A stretch of DNA of 64,000 bases from Cavia porcellus. Lineage: Eukaryota; Chordata; Mammalia; Rodentia; Caviidae. The translations under genes were made by a program, and so were the position numbers. The stretch spans positions 23,615,001-23,679,000 of the forward strand of contig NW_026947486.1 in NCBI RefSeq assembly GCF_034190915.1. Direction: 5' to 3'. The notes beneath the pieces are model-generated. The model saw only the letters and a program-made list of their open reading frames with translations, was not told the DNA's origin and ran no database searches. Of this stretch, positions 36,503 through 45,141 are shown in pieces (positions within the stretch are counted from its first letter, which is position 1; each line of letters begins with the position of its first letter).

Positions 36503-36709
36503 AGTGTAGATAGAATATTAGATGTTGAAGACAAGATCACAGTTACCAACCATAAAAAGAATTATCTATTAAAAATAGCAAGGAACCGTGAAAACATGAC
36601 TCAACAACACTAAAGTGAAGCAAAGAAGAACAGTGTAAGAGTGATTAGACTCAATGCGAAAGGAGTTAGCACAAATGGCATAAAAAATGTTCACAGAAGT
36701 AGTAGCAGA

Positions 36710-36780
36710 GGGCCAGGATTTAGCTCAGCTGGGTAAGTGCTTGCCTAGCAAGAGAGAGGTCATGAGTTCGATCCGTGGTA

Positions 36781-36821
<41 letters not shown>
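36710..36821 (+). mobile_element. ID SINE with 41-nt poly(A) and 15-bp target-site duplication
   Basis: Body gatttagctcagctgggtaa and gtcatgagttcgatccgtgg, the box A and box B of a tRNA-derived Pol III promoter, then a pure A tract at 36782-36822. Flanked by perfect agaagtagtagcaga at 36695-36709 and 36822-36836. The unbroken tail and perfect duplication mark a recent insertion into the L1. Confidence 0.95.
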
Positions 36822-36824
<3 letters not shown>

Positions 36825-37865
36825 AGTAGTAGCAGAAAACTTCCCAAGCATGGAAAAAGAATTTCACCCACAAATAAGTGAGCCAAGCAGAACTCTAATT
36901 AGTCATGACCAAAACAAATCTACACTAGTAATCATTTAAAAATCAAGATTCCAGAAATTCACTGATAGAACTGAATACTAAAAGCTGTTTGAGAAAAGAA
37001 ACAAATCACCTCTAAAGGGAAGCTCATCAGAATCACAGCAGTATAAACTGTTAAGGAAAGGTTGGAGCAAAGTATTTCAATTCCTGAAATAAAACAAATT
37101 CCAATCCAGATTGATGTATCCTAAAAGATTATCATTTAGAAGTATTGGAGAAATAAAATACTTCCATGACAAGGAACAACTAAAGAAATTCGTGATCAGC
37201 AAACCAGTTTTACAAAGGGTTTTTGAAAGATGTTGTGAAAAGGGATAATAAAGACCACAACTCCAAGAGTACCAGTAGAAAGAAGCTATTAGGCAGGGCA
37301 AGCAGAGGGGAAAGACAGGAAATTATCAGCAGGACAATAGTATGACCAGGAAAAGCCAATATATATCAGTTATGACCATCAACCTAAACAGTCTCAACTC
37401 ACCAATCAAAGGAAATAGACAAAATTAATCAAGAAGCAAGATTCAACAATATGATGCATTCAAGAAACACATTTCAATCAAAAAGAAATTTTCAGACTCA
37501 AAGTGAAAGGATAGAAAACAATCATCGATGTGACAAGGACCCATAAAAAACAGGGATACCTGTTCTATTTTCAGACAATATGACATTTAAGCCAAGACTG
37601 ATCAAAAGAGATAAAAAGGTGATTACATAATTGTTAAGAAAAAACTCCAAGAGGAAGAGATAACAATCATGTTTACCAAACACAGGTGCACCCAATTATA
37701 TAAAACTTATACTAATGAACATGCAAAATCAAATAAGTACTATCACAATTGTAACAGGAGACCTTAATACCCCACTGTTAAAAATAGATCAACTGAATAA
37801 AAAATAACAAAGAAATAACAGTTGTATCAAACCTGTGTACAAATGAACTTCATCGATGTCTACAG

Positions 37866-38128
37866 AAATAAATACGTATCTTTACATGAGATTTTAGAGG
37901 AAAGCAGAACAAAGTAATTTTACAGTTTAAAAAGAGATGAAAACTATAACGAAGGACCTGCTGAGCAAATCTAGAGTAGACAAAGATAAAAATACAGGAC
38001 CATAGAAAAATGATGGGAACTATCAATGCCCAATATAGGAAGAAATGGAATCAACCCATGAAATAGATTCAAACAAATATTCGAGCAAATAAAAATTTCA
38101 TTGAAAGTCTCCAAAACCATATGAAAGA
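37866..38128 (+). repeat. ORF1-derived segment misplaced inside L1 ORF2 endonuclease
   Basis: Direct copy of 36236-36502, roughly 93-95% identical, lying between the endonuclease motifs FIDVYR and DYTFF, which are normally only about eight codons apart. The junction shares a short microhomology (cagaa). Confidence 0.85.
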
Positions 38129-38647
38129 ACATAACACATAACACCAGATTATACATTCTTCAGAGTAGCACTTGGGACAATCTTTCAAATAGACTAAACA
38201 CTAACTCATAGAACATGCTTAAGTAGATGCAAAGGAGTTGAAATTATCAACACATACTATCTGACCATAGAGCAAAAAATTGGAAATCAATAGCAAAAAC
38301 CACAAAAATACTCAGTAAACACATGGAAACTAAATAAAAACCTACTGAAAAACCAATAGGTCATGGATCAAATTAAAGAAGAAATTAAACAGTACCCACA
38401 ACCAAATAATAATCCCAATACAATATACTGGAACTTATGGGATGCAGTAAAAGTGGTCCTAAGAGGGAAATTACTAGTGGTGAACTCTTACATCAGGAAA
38501 ACAGAATGAGCTCAAAAAGCCTAATGTTGAACATCAAAATTCTTGGGAAAAAACAAGTCAAACTCAAAGTTAGTATGAAAGAAAAAATTATAAAGGGCAG
38601 AGCAGAAATTAAGGCAATTGAGACTAAGAAAAATCACACAAAGAATC

Positions 38648-38997
38648 TGATAAGATTATATCCAAAAGATGAGAAGTATAAAACAAAAGAGGCCTTTATT
38701 CTGAGAACACGGAGAGAGAAAACCAAAACCCCCAACTGCTGGAGTCCTGCTTTTTCTCTGGAAGACACATGGTGTGGGGAGTATGTAAGTAGCGTCGGTT
38801 TGGGGTGGAACCTAAAGGGGCATCAGGGATGCACGGGGAGCCCATTGGTCTTTGTTTGCTATCATAGGTAAATTCCTAGAGGGTGGGGAAGATGGAGTCA
38901 CAGGTAAATTCCTAGGGGTGGGGGAGATAGGAGCTCCTTGGTTCCACCTCTAAGGCTTCACTGGTTACAGTATCCTGTCTGGGCCAAAACCCTTTCA
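38648..38997 (-). repeat. 3' LTR of the class I provirus
   Basis: 350 bp bounded by TG...CA. The - strand carries AATAAA (tttatt at 38695-38700) as polyadenylation signal. The sequence inside the 3' LTR edge (cataagacgggata on the - strand) is a weak polypurine tract. Confidence 0.93.
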
Positions 38998-39316
38998 TAT
39001 CCCGTCTTATGATTATTATGAAAAGTGGTGAAGATTTCTCTCTTTAACTACTTCCTGCTGGCAGGGAGCATTGTACTGGAGTCTAGGGGAGTCGACAAGA
39101 TGACAATTGATGCCCACGTAGATGCTGGTGCCAAGTGTTTTAGCCAGGACAACTTCACTGGTGAATGCACGTATGTTAGACTGGAAAAACAAAGACACAA
39201 GATGTTATGAGGAGACACGGCACTGTCATATTTAAGGACCCAGGTGAGGTAAAGGGAAAGGTGCCTTTGATTTAGACATGTCATTATATCAGGACGACGT
39301 TGAGGTAGGATCATTG

Positions 39317-39709
39317 TTATGGTGAGGTAGAATTCTGAAAAATAAGTGTGAGGTTAGGAGGAGTGAAGTTATGAGAGGTGATTACTCTCCCATCTAAAAG
39401 CATAAAAGTTAAGAGGGTAGGGGTATAAAACGTCTCCACTCCAGGAGTTGAACTGGAATGAATAGGGGATGCAGAGAAGGTGGTGGCTGTACCAGTATAG
39501 GGAAGGTAAGGGCTTAGGCTTTCAGGGATGTCACATTTAACCAGACAGCTGAGGGTAGAAAGAACTGCAACAGTCATCGCATGGAACATTATGAAGATTA
39601 TCTTACGCGTGATGTGGGAGTCTTTAGGAAAGATTGTCAAGGGTCCTGCTGTAAAAATGATTATTAATAGAATGTAAGAAATTAGGAACCAAAGTGGATA
39701 ACAAAACAT
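39317..39709 (-). pseudogene. Class I ERV env surface-subunit remnant
   Basis: Begins with a hydrophobic leader, then a Ser/Thr/Pro-rich stretch with possible N-glycosylation sites (HNFT, NLT, NST). From here to the 3' LTR only about 320 bp remain, far too little for the rest of env, and I see no fusion peptide, immunosuppressive motif or membrane anchor. The position directly after integrase supports the env call. Confidence 0.6.
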
Positions 39710-40146
39710 GACTTAGCCTGTTAACTGCAGCTGCGAGACCTTTGTGAAACGGAGACGGGTGGGTGACAGAGGATGAGATGACCACTCAGAATGATCAGAT
39801 TTAGGGCTGGAAGGGCACCTCTTAGCCTGAGTGATGTGAAACCAGGATGGGAGTCCAGCAACTTTTGACCACTGTAGGGGTAGCCAAGTAGACCAGATAG
39901 GGCCACTCCACCTTGGTTGTAGTCCTATGGATTTAGAACATTTGAGATAAATTAGATCTCTTGGGATATGGGAGGACCTGGTTTGGCTTCTCCAGAGGCT
40001 TGTGGAAGGCAGAGATCAGCATGTTGTCACAACAAGTGTCAGAGGAAGGAGAGGACTGGGACATAGTCAGCAAGGGGAGGGAGATTTTGGGGAGTAGGAA
40101 GATTGTGGAGTAAGAATGGCCTGCCGCACATAAGTTCAAAAGGACT

Positions 40147-40224
40147 GGGGTTGGGGATTTAGCTCAGCGGCATAAGCACCTGCCTTGCAAGCAGGCAGTC
40201 GTAAGTTCGATCCCCGGTTCCCAT
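40147..40224 (+). mobile_element. ID SINE inside the class I provirus
   Basis: ggggatttagctcagcggca, cctgccttgcaagcaggcag and gttcgatccccggttccc keep a tRNA-Ala-like cloverleaf with anticodon TGC. Flanked by aaaggact at 40139-40146 and 40225-40232. The A tail is very short. It post-dates the provirus and lies between integrase core and its C-terminus. Confidence 0.92.
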
Positions 40225-40288
40225 AAAGGACTTAAGAAAGTAGGAGCCCAGGGAAGTTCCCTGAGCTTGGGAAAAGGGCAAAAATTGG

Positions 40289-40735
40289 CTAAGGGCAAAT
40301 GGCTAAGGGCAAAAATTGAGGCCAAGGTTGGTGTAGTTCTAAAGTGAGTTTTGTAAGGTGTGTCTTTATGAGGCCATTGGCCTTTTCTACTTTCCCTGAG
40401 GATTGTGGATAGTATGGGATGTGTACGTGCCAGGTGATGTGTAAGCTTGAGGATACCTGTTGAGTGATCTGAGAAATAAAGGTGGGACCATTATCTGACT
40501 GAATACTCTGAGGCAGACCAAATCTTGGAATGATTTCTTGTAATATGACTTTGGTAACTACATCAGCAGTTTCCCTGGTTGTGGGAAAGGCTTCTATCCA
40601 TACTGAAAAGGTAAAAACAAAGGTGAGAAGATATTTGAGAGTCTTGTGGCAGGGCATGTGTGTAAAATCTATCTGCCACTCCTGACCAGGGGTGTGTCCC
40701 CAAAACTGATAGATAGGAAAGGAAGGGGGTGCCAT
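40289..40735 (-). pseudogene. Class I ERV integrase core remnant
   Basis: The D,D-35-E triad is seen: WQIDFTHMP, SIQSDNGPTF and SSGKVEKANG. The C-terminal part follows in broken frames down to about 39730 (VAGLPSWFHITQAKR near 39835), split by the ID SINE at 40147. Confidence 0.88.
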
Positions 40736-41118
40736 ACGTCCCTGAGGATAGTTCCTAGCACAGAGATAACAGGTGTGAGTAATCTTAAGAATGATAGCTT
40801 TTAGAGAAGGGTGTGTGACTATTGGGAGGAAGAGTTTGTATAGGGCCTGTGATCCTATATGAAAACTGTTGTGTAAGTCAGCGATGATGTCTGAGGTCTG
40901 TTGATGTGGGAGAACAAGTTTAGATCCCTGAAAAATCCATCCCTGAGTGTGTAACCTGGTTTATGAAGTAGCTGTAACTGTTCTGGTGAATAATTGGGCT
41001 GAGGTAGACTGTTTGGGACTGACGGGAGAAGATGAGAAGGGCAGGGCCCTTGTGCAGCTAACTTGGCTTGTGAATCTGCAAAGGCATTGCCTTGAGCAAA
41101 AGGATCTGTAGAGTTTTG

Positions 41119-41502
41119 TTATCCTCTACAATGAATAACTGCTGCCTGCTTTGGAAGTTGGGCTGCCTCTAGAAGTTTAAGGATAAGGGGAGCATTAATG
41201 ATGGGGGTTCCCTGAGTGATAATAAAACTCCATTCTTGCCAGATAGAAGCATGAGAGTGTAAAATGCTAAATGCATACTTTGAGTCAGTGTATACATTTA
41301 TAATCTTGTCCTTTGCTAATGTAAGAGCCCTTGTAAGGGCAATAAGTTCTGCCCTCTGGGAAGAGGTCCCAGGTGGCAGTGGACTTGGCTTTATCACTTT
41401 TGACTGGTTAACTATTGTGTATCCTGCCTTTTTTTGGTTCTCTGTGTTTGTTGAACTGCCATCTATGAGCCATGTATCAAAGGCCAAAGACAGGTGTGCC
41501 AC
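41119..41502 (-). pseudogene. Class I ERV RNase H remnant
   Basis: Catalytic residues are visible in DTWLIDGSSTN (first Asp), SSQRAELIALTRAL (Glu) and VYTDSKYAFSI (second Asp). It ends before the last Asp/His motif. Confidence 0.85.
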
Positions 41503-41779
41503 TGATGTGAGGGAAAGGAGTGGGAGTCATCTGTAAAAACTCATTACAGTCATGGTGAGGATGGCCCTCTGAGGTGGGAAGTAAGGTTGCCACATTAAGA
41601 GGACCATTAGTTGCAATAGAGCTGCAAGGGTCTTGAGAGAGAGCTAAGTGTACCTGTTGAAGGTGAGAAGGGGTCATTAGGGCAGGGAGCACCTTATGTG
41701 AGATAAGCCCACGTAGGTGATGAGGTGAGTATACTGTAATAGATTGCTCTAATGTAAACTTCTTAGCTTCCTGTGTCAA
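41477..41779 (-). pseudogene. Class I ERV RT connection domain remnant
   Basis: Continues pol after a frame change at about 41800: SITVYSPHHLRGLISHK is the connection-domain motif between RT and RNase H. It overlaps the RNase H frame slightly, in a different frame. Confidence 0.75.
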
Positions 41780-41831
41780 GAAGGCTGCAGCTGCAAGAGC
41801 TCAGAGACAAGGATCCCATCCTTTTACTGTG

Positions 41832-42872
41832 TCATCTAACTGTTTTGACAAGTAAGCTACTGCTTGAAAAAAAAGGTCCCTTTTTGTGTCCTAGTATACC
41901 TATAGCATTGTGGCCCTGAGAAGTAGTGTATAGGGTGAAATGTTGGGTGGGATCAGGAAGGGTAAGAGCTGGAGCTTTTAGGAGAGCCTCTTTTAATTTA
42001 TGAAAGGAGACATGTATGGGCCTAGTAGGGTTCAGGGGTTCTGATAAGGGACCCTTAGCGGCCTTGTAGAGGGGTTGAGCTAGGGCTGCATAGTTAGGAA
42101 TCCGGAGATGAAAGAAATTAGCTAAACCTAGGAAAGATGTAACCTGTTGTTTAGTTGTGGGCACCTGGAGGTCAGGAAGAATTGCCTTATGATCTGAGGT
42201 GATGGAGCAAGTGTTGGGGGTGAGAGTGAGACCTAGGTATTTGACTTTTGGGGAGGCTATCTGGGCTTTAGCAGGAGAGAGCCTGTATCCATGACTAGCA
42301 AGGAAATTAAGAAGACTGGCTGAATGGTGTATGGCTAACATATGGGACGGAGAACATAATAGAAGGTCGTCTATATATTGAAGAAGAACACTAGGTTTGA
42401 GATCAAGTTCTGTGAGGTCAGTAGCGAGCGCTTGACCAAAGAAGTGGGGACTATCTCTGAACCTTTGGGGGAGCACTGTCCAAGTAAGTTGTTGAGACCT
42501 GAGAGTGTCTGGGTCAGTCCATGTAAATGCAAAGAGGTTCTGGCAATCAGGGTGTAAGGGAATAGTAAAGAAGGCATCTTTAATATCTATAACTGTGAAG
42601 TGAGTGGTGGAGGGAGGGATATGAGAGAGCATGGTATAGGGATTTGACACGACTGGGTGAGTTGGGGTAACAGCACTGTTAATTACCGTAAGGTCAGGCT
42701 TGAGTACCAGGAGAATGGGAGTATTGTGGGGTGAATGGGCAGGTTTAAGAAAACCATTGTCTAAAAGGCACTTAATTATGGGTTTAAGTCCCCTTAAATG
42801 TTGGGTGGCTATGGGGTATTGGGCAATGCAGGGAAAAATTGAGAGATCCCTGAGATGGATTAAAACAGGCAT
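41832..42872 (-). pseudogene. Class I ERV reverse transcriptase (346-codon open frame)
   Basis: The longest open frame of the provirus. It shows the RT finger and palm motifs in order: a HSPHNTPILLVLKPD segment, TVIDIKDAFFTIPLHPDCQN with the first catalytic Asp, LPQRFRDSPHFFGQAL, the catalytic box YIDDLLL, and KVKYLGLTL with the connection region. Gammaretroviral type. The catalytic box is intact, but upstream pol and the downstream part are out of frame, so no full Pol can be made. Confidence 0.9.
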
Positions 42873-42879
42873 GACATGT

Positions 42880-43300
42880 GTAGCCAGAGTGGGATTGGAT
42901 GTGTCCCAAACTATGGGGTCAACCAGAGAAGGAGGAAGAGGAGGGAATGGCTTTGTGACATACTGTGAGGCTGTTTGGAGGATTAGGCTGCAGGGAGAGA
43001 GATAGTAAAGGAGAAATTAAGCTTTTGAAGAAGATCTCTACTTAAAAGGGGTGTAGAACATGTTGGGATTACTAGGAAGCTATGGGTAAAGAAAAGAGTC
43101 TGGAATCAACATGGGATATGCCCAGTTTGCAAAGGCTATGTAGGCTGGCAGTCAATGCCCACAACAGAAATCAAGGACTTACTACAAGATCCTGAAAATT
43201 CAGGAAGTACACGGTAAGTTGTCCCCGTATCTACAAGCAGAGATATTATCTTACCTGAGACCTCCAGTGAGACTTGGGGCTACAACAAGTTTACCAGAGT
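42880..43300 (-). pseudogene. Class I ERV protease remnant
   Basis: The - strand shows LLVDTGTTYRVLPEFSG, with the catalytic Asp codon at 43229-43231, and later PLLSRDLLQKLNF, which fits the conserved G-R-D-L-L motif near the protease C-terminus. At least one stop and one frame change separate the two. Confidence 0.75.
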
Positions 43301-43352
43301 GGAGGCTGTGAGCCCCGAGCCCCATCAATCTTCCACAGCAAGTCTGAGCAGG

Positions 43353-44216
43353 TCAGTCAGCGATTAATCTGGCATTGACGGAGTCTCCTGTCATGTGGTC
43401 CGCAACAGGGTGGCTGTTGCTGATCACAAGAGGAGCCACAAGGGGGCGCCCATTGACAGGCAGGTCTGCCCCAAGATGGCAGTGCCCTGTCACGTGGCAG
43501 AGAGCCGCAACATGGCGATGGTCCCCAGCGCAAGCTGCAATAGTCACGCAGGCTGCCAGAAGGACATAGCGACCGAGACCTAGTATGGTGGGCTGGAGGT
43601 GAGAATTCTGTAGGGGACAGAGAATTTTCAGGAGAGTATGAGGTCAGAGACTGTGAGGAAGTGCTAACAGAGGGATTGGAGCTGCTGGGAGAATTAGGGG
43701 TTGAGGGAGGGGAAGACAGTCACACGGCAGGAGATAACTGTGACACAGTGATTAGAGCTGCTGGGAGAATTAGGGGTCGAGGGAGGGGAAGACGGTTGCA
43801 CAGTGGGGGCAGGTGGGTGGTGGCTGATAAAAAACCAGGGGTACTTCATCGAGTGGATCATGAGGGCAGGAGGGGAGAGTTTGCGGCACAGCAGAGTTAG
43901 CTAAAAGTATGTGGGCAGGGGTACAAGATTTAATGAGACACGGGTGTGTTCTCAGAACAAGGAAAGCCTGTACATAAGGGATCTCTGTTAACTTGTCGCC
44001 AGCCTGGCAGAAATCGTAGAGGTTTTTGAGAATACAGGGGTCAAACATCCCCTCTCTGGGCCAAGGGCTGCTGATAAGTGGGTAGGTCAGCCAAACCTCC
44101 TGGCAGTAAAAAGTTAATCATTTAGTTTTTATGGTGCTTTTAATCTTAAGAGTACGTAGATTGGAAATTAGGCATTGCAGAGGCGTCTTTTGGGAATTAG
44201 AATAAACGTTTCCCAT
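43353..44216 (-). pseudogene. Class I ERV gag remnant
   Basis: The likely start is at 44216, where MGNVYS gives a myristoylation signal. The frame stops after about 30 codons and continues in another frame with PWPREGMFDPCILKNLYDFC, similar to the gammaretroviral matrix W-P-x-x-G-x-F motif, and a proline-rich stretch. No capsid major homology region is recognisable, and gag is about 0.9 kb instead of about 1.5 kb. A 76-bp tandem duplication lies inside. Confidence 0.7.
43675..43805 (+). repeat. 76-bp imperfect tandem duplication in gag remnant
   Basis: The unit beginning attggagctgctgggagaat at 43675 recurs as attagagctgctgggagaat at 43751, followed by ggggttgagggaggggaaga against ggggtcgagggaggggaaga. 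The second copy is cut short after about 55 bp. The period is not a multiple of three, so the duplication shifts the frame. Confidence 0.85.
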
Positions 44217-44771
44217 GACTAATTCAGGCAAGAAACGAGCCATGGTCTGGAAAGTGAGCTGTCACTCGTCCCGTGGCATCAAATGGTGGTTATGGTCCAA
44301 AAACTCATATATTCCAGTCGTCACTGAGAGATTTATGAGTGGAGTCCACATGGGGTCAGTAGCAGTTCTGCCCATGAGAGCGTGAAGCTCTGAGGGACAT
44401 GAGGGTCTTACAGTGTGGGTGGTCCAGAAAACTCTGCCTTGGTCTATCTGAACCCAAAGGACATGAGAGAATTTTGAGTGTGGACGCAGGTTGCCCAGAA
44501 ATACCCTGCCCTAGGCTGTCTTAAGGACGTGAGAGCATCAAAAACCCACGCGAAGGTGCAGAAGACTCATCTGGGGCCGAACCCAGTGCCAAGAGTTCTC
44601 CGGAGTTTGCTCACTTGAGATTAACTGGGCTGGTGTTCTGTGCGAGTGGCTGGCAACAAGTCAAGCAGGTCCCGGGAGAGGAAAAGTGGAGAAGTAATCC
44701 AGGATGTAATCTGATTCATGAATTGGCTGGGGACTCAACTGGGTGTGTGTCCCAGGAGTCAATCACCTGCT

Positions 44772-44789
44772 GATCGAGTCATGGCACCA
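44772..44789 (-). other. Retroviral primer-binding site, tRNA-His-like
   Basis: On the - strand TGGTGCCATGACTCGATC starts two bases inside the 5' LTR. It matches the complement of the tRNA-His 3' end over the first 15 bases with one G-to-A change, then needs a one-base gap. tRNA-His priming is typical of the RTVL-H/HERV-H type of class I elements. Confidence 0.75.
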
Positions 44790-44791
44790 AA

Positions 44792-45141
44792 TGATAAGAT
44801 TATATCCAAAAGATGAGAAGTATAAAACAAAAGAGTCCTTTATTCTGAGAACACGGAGAGAGAAAACCAAAACCCCTGACTACTGGAGTCCGGCTTTTTC
44901 TCTGGAAGACACATGGTGTGGGGGGTATGTAAGTAGCCTCGGTTTGGGGTGGAACCTAAAGGGGCATCAGGGATGCACGGGGAGCCCATTGGTCTTTGTT
45001 TGGCACCATAGGTAAATTCCTAGAAGGTGGGGAAGATGGAGTCACAGGTAAATTCCTAGGAGTGGGGAAGATAGGAGCTCCCTGGTTCCGCCTCTAAGGC
45101 TTCACTGGTTACAGTATCCTGTCTGGGCCAAAACCCTTTCA
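44792..45141 (-). repeat. 5' LTR of the class I provirus
   Basis: 350 bp bounded by TG...CA and about 96% identical to the 3' LTR with no length difference. It begins at 45141 on the - strand next to the GAATC duplication. Confidence 0.93.

Larger units (their letters stand above)
34491..38647 (+). mobile_element. Long L1 on + strand, 5' portion (5' UTR, ORF1, start of ORF2)
   Basis: About 34491-35900 is a more GC-rich, non-coding leader that I take as 5' UTR. ORF1 traces follow at about 35940-37330: coiled-coil region, then the C-terminal domain (MYPKRLSFRSIGEIKYFHDK near 37115). ORF2 begins at about 37342 with its conserved start (SVMTINLNSLNSPIKGNRQN) and runs through the endonuclease to the provirus at 38648. 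Stops and frameshifts break both ORFs. The 5' boundary is uncertain. The element resumes at 45142. Confidence 0.75.
38648..45141 (-). mobile_element. Class I (gammaretrovirus-like) provirus with paired LTRs, inserted in L1
   Basis: 6494 bp on the - strand between 350-bp LTRs at 44792-45141 (5') and 38648-38997 (3'). The target-site duplication GAATC sits at 38643-38647 and 45142-45146, inside an L1 ORF2 whose reading continues across the site. In transcriptional order: LTR, tRNA-His-like primer site, gag remnant, protease, RT, RNase H, integrase, a short env remnant, LTR. The LTRs differ at about 15 of 350 positions. gag lacks most of the capsid, env lacks its transmembrane half, and the frames are broken, so the element is not autonomous. 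An ID SINE has since inserted at 40147. Confidence 0.93.

Noticed and set aside
36687..36881. Lysine-rich frame on +
   Set aside because: Translation of the SINE poly(A) tail.
38437..38871. 144-codon frame on + that looks like a single protein
   Set aside because: It is a chance fusion of L1 ORF2 sequence with the antisense of the provirus LTR. The junction is the integration site at 38648.
40152..40220. Apparent tRNA-Ala gene
   Set aside because: Flanked by a target-site duplication and belongs to the ID SINE family present several times in the window.
43375..43583. Several short overlapping frames on both strands in the provirus
   Set aside because: GC-rich decayed gag region. No zinc knuckle or other motif could be confirmed, so none is called separately.
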